Shown here piece after piece: positions 24,863 through 33,734 of a stretch of DNA of 64,000 nucleotides (its first letter is position 1; every line of letters begins with the position of its first letter). Below the pieces are notes generated by a model that did no database searches, was not told where the DNA came from, and saw nothing but the letters and a program-made list of their open reading frames with translations. The stretch is from positions 5,211,672-5,275,671 of the forward strand of contig NZ_JAHBAG010000001.1 in the NCBI RefSeq assembly GCF_020510445.1. Direction: 5' to 3'. A program made the position numbers and the translations under genes. This DNA is from Hydrogenophaga taeniospiralis. GTDB taxonomy: Bacteria > Pseudomonadota > Gammaproteobacteria > Burkholderiales > Burkholderiaceae_C.

Positions 24863-25906
24863 ATGTCGCTTCCGGCCAGCCATCCCCGCACCCGCCCGAT
24901 CTCCGCCGGGCATCTGCGCGCCTTTGACGCCGTCGCCCGGCACCTGAACTTCCGCGCCGCCGCCGAAGAGCTTTCCCTCACGCAGAGCGCGGTGAGCCGG
25001 CAGATCCAGGCCCTGGAAGACGAGGTGGGCGCCGCCCTCTTCCTGCGCCACACGCGCGCGGTGGAGCTCACCAGCGCGGGCTCGCAGCTGCTGCGCGCCA
25101 GCGGGGTGGCGCTGGAGCGCATTGATGCGGCCGTGCGGCAGATCCGCCAGAACGTGGGGCGCAAGAGCGTGGCCATCACCACCTGGGCTTCGTTCGCCTC
25201 GATGTGGCTGATTCCGCGCCTTGAAGCCTTCCAGCGCGAGCACCCGGACATCGACATCCGCATCGACGCCTCCGACGCCGCGATCGATCTGGCCACCGCC
25301 GACGTGGATCTGGCCCTGCGCTACGCCGTGCCCCAGGCCATGCCGGCCCATGCGATCCGGCTGTTTGGCGAACAACTCACCCCGGTGGCCAGCCCCTGGC
25401 TGCTCAAGACGCACCGCCTGTGCAAGGTGGAAGACCTGTCGAAGATCACCCTCATCGAAGCCGGCGACGCGCACCGCACGCGCCACCTGGAGTGGCTGAC
25501 CTGGCAGCGCTGGTTCGACCACTTCGCCACCCCCGCCCCAGCCACCGGCGGCGCGCGCGCCAAGGCCGGGCCGGGCGCGGCCAGACCCAAGGCGCGGCTC
25601 ACGCCGCAGCGCTGGCTGTATTTCAACTACGCCAACCAGATCGTGCAGGCCGCGCTCACCGGCCAGGGTGTGGCGCTGGCCCGCATGCCGCTCGTGGCCG
25701 AGAGCCTGGCCAGCGGCGACCTGGTCGAGCCGCTGCCCGGCATGCGGCTGGACTCGCCCCTGGTGTACTGGCTGGTGCAGGCACCGCGCAGCGTGGTGCG
25801 CCCGGAGGTCAAGGCCTTCTGCGACTGGCTGCTGAAAGAGGCCGAGCGCACCCGCCAGGCGATTGGCGAGGTGCCTGATCCGGATACCGTTGACTATATT
25901 GACTAA
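24863..25906 (+). CDS. LysR family transcriptional regulator, GcvA-like
   Basis: The protein has 347 residues. The N-terminal winged helix reads LRAFDAVARHLNFRAAAEELSLTQSAVSRQIQALEDEVGAALF (residues about 18-60), which is GcvA-like. The periplasmic-binding-type effector domain includes SFASMWLIPRLEAFQREHPDIDIRI. An unusual Ala/Pro/Gly-rich insertion (residues about 228-250) lies in the effector domain before RWLYFNYANQIVQAALTGQGVAL. ATG 24863 is preferred to the upstream TTG at 24851, which lies inside the operator. It probably regulates itself and the divergent DUF2917 gene. Confidence 0.9.
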   Translation: MSLPASHPRTRPISAGHLRAFDAVARHLNFRAAAEELSLTQSAVSRQIQALEDEVGAALFLRHTRAVELTSAGSQLLRASGVALERIDAAVRQIRQNVGRKSVAITTWASFASMWLIPRLEAFQREHPDIDIRIDASDAAIDLATADVDLALRYAVPQAMPAHAIRLFGEQLTPVASPWLLKTHRLCKVEDLSKITLIEAGDAHRTRHLEWLTWQRWFDHFATPAPATGGARAKAGPGAARPKARLTPQRWLYFNYANQIVQAALTGQGVALARMPLVAESLASGDLVEPLPGMRLDSPLVYWLVQAPRSVVRPEVKAFCDWLLKEAERTRQAIGEVPDPDTVDYID

Positions 25907-26090
25907 CCCCCCTGCGCCGCTGCGCGACTTCCCCCCAGGGGGACCACGCCCTTGGACCGGCGGAGCCGGATCTTCGGCGTGTGCTGGGTGGAATACGTCC
26001 CCCCCCCTGCGCCGCTTTGCGGCTTCCCCCCAAGGGAACCACGCCCTTGGACCGGCGAAGCCGGATCTTCGGCGTGTGCCGGGCAGCGGC
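25907..26090 (+). repeat. Two direct intergenic repeats, family B variant
   Basis: Copy one (25907-25998) and copy two (26000-26087) share CCCCCTGCGCCGCT, TTCCCCCCA.GGG, CCACGCCCTTGGACCGGCG and AGCCGGATCTTCGGCGTGTG. They resemble the other family B elements in layout (GC-rich head, CCCC/GGGG hairpin, CCGGC-GAAGCCGG hairpin) but form a distinct subfamily. They fill the gap before the DMT transporter gene. Confidence 0.75.
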
Positions 26091-26167
26091 CCCCTCTGTG
26101 GTGCCGCGTGTGGAGCCTTGGTCAGCGCCTTCTTTCAGGCACACTGCGCAGCTTTTCTTCCGCGCCC

Positions 26168-27085
26168 ATGACCTCCTCCGCCCACCACGCCCAAGGCAAT
26201 CTGCGCAGCATCACCTTCATGCTGATGGCGGTGGGGGCCTTTGCGCTCATGGACGCGGTGCTCAAGACCCTGTCTGCGCGCTACCCGGTGCTGCAGATCG
26301 CCACGCTGCGCGGGCTCACGGCGCTGCCGCTGGTGCTGGCCTACATCAGCTGGCGCGGCGCCTGGCCGTCGGTGCTGCGCATCCGCTGGAAACTGCACCT
26401 GCTGCGCGGCGTGTTGGGCGTCATCATGCTGGCGCTGTTCACCCGCGGTGTGCGCGAGCTGCCGCTCTCGGCCACCTACACGCTGTTTTTCATCGCCCCC
26501 CTGCTGATCACCGCGCTGTCGGTGCCGGTGCTCAAGGAGCGGGTGCCGCGCGCCCACTGGTGGGCGATTGGCGTGGGCTTTGTCGGTGTGCTGATCGCCC
26601 TGCGCCCCAGCGGCGAAGACCTGCAGGCGGGATTCGTCACCCTGGGCGGCCTGGCGGTGCTGACCGCGGCGCTGTGTTACGCCGTGGCGGCGGTGGCCGG
26701 GCGGCTGGTGAGCCGCACCGACAGCAGCGAAAGCATGATCCTGTCCATGATGGTGTTCATGTCCGTCGGCGGTGGCATCCTGGCAGCGCCGCAATGGGTG
26801 CCGATGGCATCTGCCGATGCGCTGCTCTTGCTGGCCCTCGCGCTCACCGGCTTCGTCGGCCAGCTCGCCATCACCGAAGCCTTCCGCCACGGCCAGGCCT
26901 CGGCCGTGGCCCCGTTCGAATACACCGCCCTGGCCTGGGGCGTGGCGCTGGACTGGCTGGTCTGGCAGACCCTGCCCGCCGCCCACACCTGGCTGGGCGC
27001 CGCCATCATCGTGGGCAGCGGCCTGTACCTGGTGCGGCGCGAGAAACGCATCACCGAGGTCCACGCCAACGCGGAGCACCCGTAG
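26168..27085 (+). CDS. EamA-domain DMT superfamily transporter
   Basis: This 305-residue protein has ten predicted membrane segments arranged as two EamA repeats. The first repeat runs from FMLMAVGAFALMDAVLKTLS to about residue 140 and includes LRGVLGVIMLALFTRGVRELPLSATYTLFFIAPLLIT. The second continues to GAAIIVGSGLYLVRRE. Such proteins export metabolites such as amino acids or nucleosides; the substrate is unknown. ATG 26168 is the first start after the repeat DNA. The C-terminal tail is short and charged. Confidence 0.88.
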   Translation: MTSSAHHAQGNLRSITFMLMAVGAFALMDAVLKTLSARYPVLQIATLRGLTALPLVLAYISWRGAWPSVLRIRWKLHLLRGVLGVIMLALFTRGVRELPLSATYTLFFIAPLLITALSVPVLKERVPRAHWWAIGVGFVGVLIALRPSGEDLQAGFVTLGGLAVLTAALCYAVAAVAGRLVSRTDSSESMILSMMVFMSVGGGILAAPQWVPMASADALLLLALALTGFVGQLAITEAFRHGQASAVAPFEYTALAWGVALDWLVWQTLPAAHTWLGAAIIVGSGLYLVRREKRITEVHANAEHP

Positions 27086-27140
27086 CGCCTATCGAGCGAA
27101 GGGACTGAATCAGTGCACCGGAGAAGGCCACAGCTTGTCC

Positions 27141-27238
27141 GGGGTGAGGTGCCTTGCCCAGAACGCGGCGGAACTGGCTTCGCCAGGCCGCATCGCGTTG
27201 CCCCCTTGAGGGGGTCGCGCGCAGCGCGGCGGGGGTGT
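27141..27238 (-). repeat. Intergenic palindromic repeat, family B, inverted copy
   Basis: Read on the minus strand, the element is CCCCCGCCGCGCTGCGCGCGA, then CCCCCTCAAGGGGGCAACGC, GGCCTGGCGAAGCCAGTTCCG, CCGCGTTCTGGGCAAGGCACC (each split here at block borders). It sits between the convergent DMT transporter and cyclo-ligase genes. Confidence 0.75.
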
Positions 27239-27883
27239 TCACCGTTCAGGCCACATCACCCCGGTGTCCGACAGGATGGTGTCCAGCGGCACGTCGTGGA
27301 TCTCGGCCTTCAGGTCGGGCACGTAGGCGAAGTCGTAACCCAGGCCGACGGTAAAGGGCTTGGGTTGCAGGCTGGCCAGGGTGCGGTCGTAGAAGCCGCC
27401 GCCGTAGCCCAGCCGGAAGCCCCCCGGCCCGTAGCCCACGCAAGGCACGAAGATCAGCGTAGGTTCGATGATCTCGGTGTCCTTGGGCTTGGGAATGCCG
27501 TAGGCGTCTTCCTCCATCGGGCAACCCGGATACCAGGTGTAGAAGGTGAGCGTCTTGTCCACCTTGTTGACCACCGGCAGGCCGATGCGCCGGTGCTTCT
27601 GGGCGCCCTGGGCGTCTTCCTCCAGCCCCGCTTCCTGCCAGCGGAACAGCGCCGGCAGCGGATCGAACTCGCCCTTGATGGGCCAGTAGGCGCCAATGAT
27701 GGCGTCGGGCCGCTCGATCAGCCACACGCGCATGACGCGCTGGAGCAGGTCGTTGCGCAGGGCCCGGTCGGCCAGCGAAAGACGCTTGTCGATCAGGTCC
27801 TTGCGCCAGGCGGTCTTCTGCACCGCCGCCGTTGATCCACCCGCCCCGCCGGAAGCGGAACTCTGAGCGTTTTTGTTGTCCAT
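27239..27883 (-). CDS. 5-formyltetrahydrofolate cyclo-ligase
   Basis: This 214-residue enzyme converts 5-formyl-THF to 5,10-methenyl-THF using ATP. Family motifs are AWRKDLIDKRLSL at the N terminus, GAYWPIKGEFDPLPAL, LIFVPCVGYGPGGFRLGYGGGFYDRTL (read in parts) and a C-terminal DTILSDTGV. The ATG at 27883 is only 39 bases from the divergent lytic transglycosylase start, so the promoters must overlap coding DNA. The one-carbon role fits the formaldehyde/folate context only loosely. Confidence 0.92.
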   Translation of the reverse strand: MDNKNAQSSASGGAGGSTAAVQKTAWRKDLIDKRLSLADRALRNDLLQRVMRVWLIERPDAIIGAYWPIKGEFDPLPALFRWQEAGLEEDAQGAQKHRRIGLPVVNKVDKTLTFYTWYPGCPMEEDAYGIPKPKDTEIIEPTLIFVPCVGYGPGGFRLGYGGGFYDRTLASLQPKPFTVGLGYDFAYVPDLKAEIHDVPLDTILSDTGVMWPER

Positions 27884-27922
27884 AATCAACCAATGAAACG
27901 GGTAAGCCTGCAACAGGAAAGA

Positions 27923-29896
27923 ATGAAACGAGGGCTCGTGGCCATTATGGCCGCGCTCGTGCTCCCGGGCGCTGCCTGGGCGCAAGCCAGTGCCGACGCC
28001 GCGCTGCTGGAGATGCGCGAAGCGTTCCGCCGCAACAACAGCGCGCAGCTCAGCGCCTTGCTGCCGCGGGTGCGCGGCCACGTGCTCGAACCCCTGGCCA
28101 GCTACTGGGAAATGAAGGCCCGGCTGGAGACCGCCAGCGCCCAGGAGGTGCGCGCCGCCCTGGAGCGCCACCCCGGCACCTACTGGGAAGACCGCCTGCG
28201 CAACGACTGGCTGCTGCAACTGGGCCAGCGGCGCGACTGGGCCACCCTGGCCAGTGAGCTGCCCCACTACCGCATGAACGACGACCGCGAGCTGCGTTGT
28301 TACGCCCTGATGCTCGACGCCGTGGACCGGCGCACGCCCGCCGACGTGGTGGCCGCCCAGGTGCAGCGCCTCTGGCTGGGCCAGCGCGACGCCGACACCG
28401 GTTGCGCCACCGCCGCGCAGGCCCTGCTCAACAGCGGCCACCTTGCGCCCGAGGTGGCCTGGCAACGTGCCCGGCTGGCGATGGAGGCCAACCGCCCACG
28501 CGCGGCCGAACAAGCGGTGGCGATGCTCGACCCCGACTGGGTGGCCACCGTCAGCGCCATCGCCAGCGACCCCGCGAAGTACCTGGACGAAAAGATCACC
28601 GCGATCCGCCCGCGCACCAAGGAGCTGGTGACGCTGGCCATCATCCGCCTGGCCGACAAGGAACCCGCGCTCGCGGCGCTGGAGATGGAGCGCACGCGCT
28701 GGAAGGCCCAGCTCACGCAGGAAGAGCGCGGCTGGCTCTGGGGCGTGATCGGCAAGCGCGCGGCGCAAAAACTGCACGACAACGCGCTGACGCACTTCGC
28801 CAACGGGCAGACGCGCTTCATGCACGGCGATCACCTGGCCTGGATGGCGCGCGCCGCCTTGCGCGCCGGGGCCTGGGGCCACGTGCGCGACGCCATCGCC
28901 GCGATGGACGAGACGCAGCAGCGCGAACCGGTGTGGGTGTACTGGCGCGCCCGCGCCACGCAGGCGCTCAAGGAACCCGACGCGCTGGCCGCCACGGCGC
29001 GCTCGCGCGAGCTGTACAGCGCCATCGCCTCGTCGCGCGGCTTTTACGAGCAACTGGCGCTGGAGGAACTGGGCCGCCTGGTGACGGTGCCGCCCGCGCC
29101 CGAGCCCCCGCAGCCGCAGGAGCTGCGGGCCGCCGAGCGCAACCCCGGCCTGCAGCGCGCGCTCGCCGCGATCCGCCTGGGGCTGCGCGCCGAAGGCGTG
29201 CGCGAGTGGAACTACACCGTGAGCCTGCACACGCCAGGCGGCATGAACGAACGCGAACTGCTCGCCGCCGCCCAGCTGGCCTGCCAGAACGACTTGTGGG
29301 ACCGCTGCATCAACACCAGCGAGCGCACACCCTTGGCCCAGGACCATGCGCAGCGTTTTCCCATGCCGTACCGCGGCACCGTGGTCAAGCGCGCCAACGA
29401 GATCGGCCTGGACCCGGCCTATGTCTACGGTCTGATCCGGCAGGAAAGCCGCTTCGTGATGGACGCGCGCTCCGGCGTGGGCGCTGCGGGCCTGATGCAG
29501 GTGATGCCGGCCACGGCGCGCTGGACCGCGCGCAAGATCGGCCTGACCGATTTCCGGCCGCACCAGATCGGCGAGCGCGACACCAACATCGCCATCGGAA
29601 CGGCCTACCTGAAGTTCGCGCTGGACGACTTCGAGGGCTCGCTGCCCATGGCCGCCGCCGCCTACAACGCCGGCCCCGGGCGCCCCCGCGCCTGGCGCAA
29701 CGGGCCGGTGCTGCCCGGCGACATCTGGGCCGAGAACATCCCGTTCGACGAAACGCGCGACTACGTCAAGCGCGTGCTGGCCAACACCACCAACTACGCC
29801 GCCATCCTGAGTGGCCAGCCGCAGTCGCTGCGCGCTCGGCTGGGCACGGTGGGGCCGCGCGCCGACCCCACCGCGGTCAACCGCGAACTGCCCTGA
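27923..29896 (+). CDS. slt: Soluble lytic murein transglycosylase
   Basis: This periplasmic enzyme cleaves peptidoglycan to anhydromuropeptides. A Sec signal (MKRGLVAIMAALVLPGAAWAQA) supports ATG 27923, which has AGGAAAG just upstream; the alternative ATG at 27893 adds ten residues. Residues about 30-450 form the superhelical U/L domain. The SLT catalytic domain contains YGLIRQESRF with Glu508 as the catalytic acid, then GAAGLMQVMPATA and AAAYNAGPGRP. The 657-residue length is normal for Slt70. The frame is intact. Confidence 0.93.
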   Translation: MKRGLVAIMAALVLPGAAWAQASADAALLEMREAFRRNNSAQLSALLPRVRGHVLEPLASYWEMKARLETASAQEVRAALERHPGTYWEDRLRNDWLLQLGQRRDWATLASELPHYRMNDDRELRCYALMLDAVDRRTPADVVAAQVQRLWLGQRDADTGCATAAQALLNSGHLAPEVAWQRARLAMEANRPRAAEQAVAMLDPDWVATVSAIASDPAKYLDEKITAIRPRTKELVTLAIIRLADKEPALAALEMERTRWKAQLTQEERGWLWGVIGKRAAQKLHDNALTHFANGQTRFMHGDHLAWMARAALRAGAWGHVRDAIAAMDETQQREPVWVYWRARATQALKEPDALAATARSRELYSAIASSRGFYEQLALEELGRLVTVPPAPEPPQPQELRAAERNPGLQRALAAIRLGLRAEGVREWNYTVSLHTPGGMNERELLAAAQLACQNDLWDRCINTSERTPLAQDHAQRFPMPYRGTVVKRANEIGLDPAYVYGLIRQESRFVMDARSGVGAAGLMQVMPATARWTARKIGLTDFRPHQIGERDTNIAIGTAYLKFALDDFEGSLPMAAAAYNAGPGRPRAWRNGPVLPGDIWAENIPFDETRDYVKRVLANTTNYAAILSGQPQSLRARLGTVGPRADPTAVNRELP

Positions 29897-29925
29897 CCAC
29901 CCCCGACCCCATCCATGGCCCTTCC

Positions 29926-30870
29926 ATGAAAAACATCCTCGTCCTGGGCGGTACCGGCTTCGTGGGGCGCCACGTGTGCGAGAAGCTGCAACGCGAGGAC
30001 GGCTGCGTCACGGTGCCCACGCGGCGCGCCGTCAACGCCAGCGCCGTGCAGCACCTGCCGCGGCTGACCGTGATCGAAGCCGACGTGCACGACGAGGCAC
30101 AACTGGCCCGGCTGCTGCCCGGGCACGATGCGGTGATCAATCTGGTGGCCATCCTGCACGGCAGCGAGGCGGCGTTTGAGCGCATCCACGTGGCGTTGCC
30201 GGCCAAACTGGCGCGCGCCTGCGCGGCCACCGGTGTGCGCCGTGTGGTGCACGTGAGCGCGTTGGGCGTGGGCCTGGACGCGCCGTCGCGCTACCAGCGC
30301 AGCAAGGCGCGCGGCGAGCAGGTGCTGCGAGAGGCCGGGCTGGACCTGACCGTGTTGCGCCCCAGCGTGATCTTTGGCGAGGGCGACCGCTTCCTCAACC
30401 TGTTCGCCCGGCTGCAGGCGGTGTTTCCGGTGATGCCGCTGGCCGGCGCGGGCGCGCGCTTCCAGCCGGTGTGGGTGGAAGACGTGGCCAGCGCCGTGGT
30501 GGCCTGCGCCCTGGGCACCGGCCCGGGCCGGGGCAGCGTGGGCCAGACCTACGAGTGCGCGGGGCCCGAGGTGCTCACGCTGGCCGAGCTGGTGCGCCTG
30601 GCCGGGCGCCTCAGCGGCCACCGGCGGCCCATCGTCCCGCTGCCCATGGCGCTGGGGCGGCTGCAGGCGCTGATGATGGAACTGGCGCCGGGCGAGCCGC
30701 TGATGAGCCGCGACAACCTGGACGCCATGCGGGTCGACAACGTGGCCACGGGTCGGCTGCCCGGCCTGGCCGATCTGGGCATCCGGCCCACGTCCGTGGC
30801 GGCGGTGGCGCCCACCTACCTGAGCGCGGACAGCGGCCGCAGGCGCCTGCTCAAGCTGCGGCGCGGGTAG
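29926..30870 (+). CDS. NAD(P)-binding protein of the complex I NDUFA9-like (extended SDR) family
   Basis: This 314-residue protein has an N-terminal Rossmann motif (ILVLGGTGFVGRHVCEKL) and the segments VINLVAILHG, RVVHVSALGV and YQRSKARGEQVLREAGLDLTVLRPSVIFGEGDRFLNLFA (read in parts). It lacks the full YxxxK catalytic context of classical SDRs but has the atypical-SDR layout of NDUFA9 and related quinone/steroid-binding proteins. It lies 29 bases after slt. Its function is not established; a structural or redox-sensing role is possible. Confidence 0.82.
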   Translation: MKNILVLGGTGFVGRHVCEKLQREDGCVTVPTRRAVNASAVQHLPRLTVIEADVHDEAQLARLLPGHDAVINLVAILHGSEAAFERIHVALPAKLARACAATGVRRVVHVSALGVGLDAPSRYQRSKARGEQVLREAGLDLTVLRPSVIFGEGDRFLNLFARLQAVFPVMPLAGAGARFQPVWVEDVASAVVACALGTGPGRGSVGQTYECAGPEVLTLAELVRLAGRLSGHRRPIVPLPMALGRLQALMMELAPGEPLMSRDNLDAMRVDNVATGRLPGLADLGIRPTSVAAVAPTYLSADSGRRRLLKLRRG

Positions 30871-30879
30871 GATGGAACA

Positions 30880-30975
30880 CCCCCGCCGCGCTTCGCGCGA
30901 CCCCCTCAAGGGGGCGGCACTGGCCGTCCGGCAAAGCCGGCCCGGCGGTGCCCTAGGCGCAGGCATTTCGCACCG
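30880..30975 (+). repeat. Intergenic palindromic repeat, family B
   Basis: Blocks CCCCCGCCGCGCTTCGCGCGA, CCCCCTCAAGGGGGCGGCAC, CCGGCAAAGCCGGCCCGGCGG and CATTTCGCACCGG match the family layout. It lies between convergent genes (the NDUFA9-like gene and fadL). The remaining gap up to 31044 shows nothing else. Confidence 0.75.
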
Positions 30976-31044
30976 GAGAGACCGCGTCTGGCGGTGCCCC
31001 TCCGATTGATCCGTTTCCGGTCTATCACCCCGCCGGAGGGGTGC

Positions 31045-32295
31045 TCAAAATCGGGAGCCCCACTGGATGGCGATGGCGTTCTGGCGCATGCTCACCGTCT
31101 CGGTGCCGGCCAGCAGCGAGGGCCCGCTCACCGACACGCGCGGCGCGTGCATGAACGACCAGGTCAGCTCCGAATGGGGTGACAGCGCATGGGTGGCGCC
31201 CAGCGTGAAGTGCGACTTCATCACCCCCGGGGCCAGCACGTTGGGCGTGATGTTGGCCGAGGTGACCGGGTTCTCGCTGCGGTTGTAGCCCGCGCGCAGC
31301 GTGACGCGGGGACTCATCTGCCACTGCACGCCCAGCTTCACGACGCCGATGTTCTTCCAGCCGAAACCACCCCCCGGGGTACCGCCCAGCGGGCCGGCGG
31401 TGGCGGCGTTGCCGATCGCTGGCACGCCGCCGTAGCCGATGTGCTGGTAATCGGCCGCCAGCAGGACCTCGGGCGTGGCCCGCACGGCGATGCCGACGCT
31501 GGCGTTTTCCGGAATGTCGAAGTCGCCGCCGTCGGCGAACAGGCCCGCGTATGCCTTGAAACGGCTCATGTGGACCTTGGGCGCGTAGGACGCGCCGATG
31601 CTCACCCGGTCGGAGAGCTGGCCCAGGTAGCCCAGCCGCAGCCCCAGGCCGGTGCTGTTGGAATAGCCGCTGCCCGTGAGGCGGGCCGCGTCCACCGACA
31701 TGCCGCCAAACCCTTCGAGGCCATAGGCCTTGAACATCTGGAACACCAGCAGCGGTGACACGCCCACGCTGTGGCGCTCGTTGAGCTGGTAGGCCACCGT
31801 GGGCGCCACCACCAGCTGGATCAGGTCCACGCCCAGCTGACCCGAACCACACAGCGCGTTGGCCGGCCCCTGGCCACAGTTGAGCTGACCGCCGGGGTAG
31901 GTGGTGTTCATGCCCCCGTTGCCGTACACCGAGACCCCCGCGGCCAGGTTGCGCGACAGGCTCTGGTTGTAGCCCAGCTCGGGAATCAGGAAGGCGCGCT
32001 TGTCGCTGCGCACCCGGGTGTCGAGCATGCCGCCGGTGCCGCTGCGCGACATCTCACGGTCGGGCATGAACAGGTCCACGCCGGCCTCGAAGCGGTTGCC
32101 CGCGAAGGCCGCGGCGGCCGGGTTGTTGGCGCCGGCGAAGCCGTCCTGCGCCAGGGCGGTGGCCGCGCCACCCATGCCCTTGGCCTTGATGCCGTAGCCG
32201 TGCGAGAAATAGCCGTCGGTGGCGTGGGCTGACAGCGCGGTCGAGCCCAGCGCGATCAGGGTGGCGGCGCGCAGGGCGCTGATCTGGAATGTCAT
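31045..32295 (-). CDS. OmpP1/FadL/TodX outer-membrane channel
   Basis: The protein has 416 residues. A signal peptide ends near SAHA-TDGYF. The hatch-like N terminus GYFSHGYGIKAKGMGGAATALAQDGFAGANNPAAAA is the FadL family signature (read in parts). A beta-barrel follows and ends with a C-terminal Phe, the outer-membrane insertion signal. FadL channels take up long-chain fatty acids or hydrophobic compounds. GAGGAGACA precedes the ATG. It sits 66 bases downstream of a DUF302 lipoprotein gene on the same strand, so the pair is probably one operon facing a CsoR-family repressor gene. Confidence 0.9.
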   Translation of the reverse strand: MTFQISALRAATLIALGSTALSAHATDGYFSHGYGIKAKGMGGAATALAQDGFAGANNPAAAAFAGNRFEAGVDLFMPDREMSRSGTGGMLDTRVRSDKRAFLIPELGYNQSLSRNLAAGVSVYGNGGMNTTYPGGQLNCGQGPANALCGSGQLGVDLIQLVVAPTVAYQLNERHSVGVSPLLVFQMFKAYGLEGFGGMSVDAARLTGSGYSNSTGLGLRLGYLGQLSDRVSIGASYAPKVHMSRFKAYAGLFADGGDFDIPENASVGIAVRATPEVLLAADYQHIGYGGVPAIGNAATAGPLGGTPGGGFGWKNIGVVKLGVQWQMSPRVTLRAGYNRSENPVTSANITPNVLAPGVMKSHFTLGATHALSPHSELTWSFMHAPRVSVSGPSLLAGTETVSMRQNAIAIQWGSRF

Positions 32296-32361
32296 TGTTG
32301 TGTCTCCTCGGGTGGGGGTTGTGATCGCTGGCGGTTGTTTTTGTGTTTGGGGTTGCCAGGG

Positions 32362-32940
32362 TCAGAACTCTCCCTTGGAGGCGCGCTCCATCATCTGCCA
32401 GATGGTCTCGCGCACCGCCCAGGCTTCTTCCTTCAGCGGCGAGGGCAGCTTGCGGCCCATCTTGACCATCATGTCCATGTTCAGGGTGTAGAGCCACAGG
32501 CTGCCGTCGTCGTGCTCCACCACGCTGATGCGGCAGGGCAGGTAGGCGGCCATGTGCGGGCTGAAGTCCACCATCCTGCGGGCGGTGCCCGGGCTGCAGT
32601 AGGAATAGACCGTGAGCAGCTTTTCCTTCTTGCCCGAGCGGGCTTCGAGTTCCTTGGACAGCGGCAGCACACCCACCTCGCGCATGTTGCGCTCCACGGC
32701 CACGAGCTTGAAGATTTCCTCCACATCCTTGGCGCTCACACCGTCCTTGACCTTGCGCTCCCAGGTGGTGGCCACGGCGATGTCGCCCTGGCCGTCCACC
32801 CAGCGGTCCCACATGCGCGAGGCTTCCCCACCCGCGCCGTCTTCGAGTTTGCCAAGGGTGGAGAGAGTGCCGCAGCCGGTGGTGGCCAACAGGGTGGCCG
32901 CCAGGGCCAGGCCAATGGAGAAACGCTTGCAGATGTGCAT
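32362..32940 (-). CDS. DUF302 domain lipoprotein
   Basis: The protein has 192 residues. A lipoprotein signal ends TTGC near residue 23 (MHICKRFSIGLALAATLLATTGC, split here as signal and lipobox). The C-terminal half resembles DUF302: LLTVYSYCSPGTARRMVDFSPHMAAYLPCRISVVEHDDGSLWLYTLNMD (read in parts). DUF302 proteins are often found with sulfur or metal stress genes, but their activity is unknown. It is the first gene of a putative operon with fadL and is divergent from a CsoR-family gene. Confidence 0.82.
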   Translation of the reverse strand: MHICKRFSIGLALAATLLATTGCGTLSTLGKLEDGAGGEASRMWDRWVDGQGDIAVATTWERKVKDGVSAKDVEEIFKLVAVERNMREVGVLPLSKELEARSGKKEKLLTVYSYCSPGTARRMVDFSPHMAAYLPCRISVVEHDDGSLWLYTLNMDMMVKMGRKLPSPLKEEAWAVRETIWQMMERASKGEF

Positions 32941-33048
32941 GGTGCTGTCCTCGTGTCGCGATGGGGTGGAAGAAATGCGTGACTTGATATTTCTCAAATC
33001 ACTGCGCATCGGACGATATCGAAGGCCCTTGCTGACGCCATCGGTGAC

Positions 33049-33067
33049 TACCCTAGGGGGTAGGGTA
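33049..33067. promoter_or_regulatory. CsoR-type palindromic operator between the DUF302 and csoR-family genes
   Basis: TACCC-TAGG-GGGTA (33049-33062) is a perfect G-tract palindrome followed by a further AGGGTA. CsoR/RcnR/CstR proteins bind G-tract palindromes with TA ends. The position in the 222-base divergent gap supports control of both directions. Confidence 0.65.
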
Positions 33068-33162
33068 AATATCAAGACCCTTCGCATCAGGGAACACCAG
33101 CGGACGCGCACGCCCGTTTTTTGGCAAACTCGGGGCCAGTCTCCATTCACAGGATCACCACC

Positions 33163-33489
33163 ATGGCAGCCACTCCAGCGAAATCCCCGTCCAGCCCCAC
33201 CCCACCGGCGCCCACGGCCGCTGCCTACCGCTCGGAGCACGAACGCGACGTGATCAACCGCCTCAAACGCATCGAGGGCCAGGTGCGGGGGCTGATCGAC
33301 ATGGTGGAAAAAGGCCGCTCCTGCGAAGACGTGGCCCAGCAGATGTCGGCCGCGCGCAAGGCCATGGACAAGGCCTTCTACCGCATGATGGCCTGCTCGG
33401 TGATGGAGGCGGTCTCGACGTCGAACTCCGAGGTGGACACCTTCCGCGAGGTGGAGCGCTCGACGCGGATTCTTGAAAAGTACGCATGA
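33163..33489 (+). CDS. CsoR/FrmR family (DUF156) repressor with non-canonical ligand set
   Basis: This 108-residue all-helical repressor has a disordered Pro/Ala-rich first 22 residues. The family core follows: DVINRLKRIEGQVRGLIDMVEKGRSCEDVAQQMSAARKAMDKAF (read in parts). The conserved Cys is Cys54. Aligned by eye to FrmR, the ligand His falls on Ser79 and the second CsoR Cys on Ala83; a cysteine occurs instead at 78. It therefore has neither the copper site of CsoR nor the His of FrmR/RcnR and may sense sulfur species, aldehydes or another signal. Targets are probably itself and the divergent DUF302-fadL pair. Confidence 0.85.
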   Translation: MAATPAKSPSSPTPPAPTAAAYRSEHERDVINRLKRIEGQVRGLIDMVEKGRSCEDVAQQMSAARKAMDKAFYRMMACSVMEAVSTSNSEVDTFREVERSTRILEKYA

Positions 33490-33600
33490 GGGGGGCTCCC
33501 CCCGCAGCGCTTCGCGCTACCCCCCAGGGGGCAACGCTGGCGGCCCGGCAAAGCCGGTTCCGCGGCGTTCTGGGATAGGGCACTTCGCGCCGGGGGTCGC
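33490..33600 (+). repeat. Intergenic palindromic repeat, family B
   Basis: Blocks CCCGCAGCGCTTCGCGCTA, CCCCCAGGGGGCAACGCTGG, CGGCCCGGCAAAGCCGGTTCC, GCGGCGTTCTGGG and GGCACTTCGCGCCGG make this the most complete copy in the window. The remaining bases before the GST gene (33600-33734) show no other feature apart from the GST ribosome site. Confidence 0.78.
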
Positions 33601-33734
33601 CCATATCCCTGCGCCTCTGGTTGCTGCATCTCTGGTCAGTGACCGTTTCGCTCGAATCAATTCCGCGGTTTTTTGGCATCAATGCGGTGCCGGCCAGGGC
33701 TTAGCATGGGCGTCCTCACAAGGAGATTTTCCCC

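Noticed and set aside
27239..29563. 774-codon frame fusing cyclo-ligase to sequence antisense of slt
   Set aside because: Only the last 214 codons resemble the enzyme. The upstream part is antisense to the intact transglycosylase gene.
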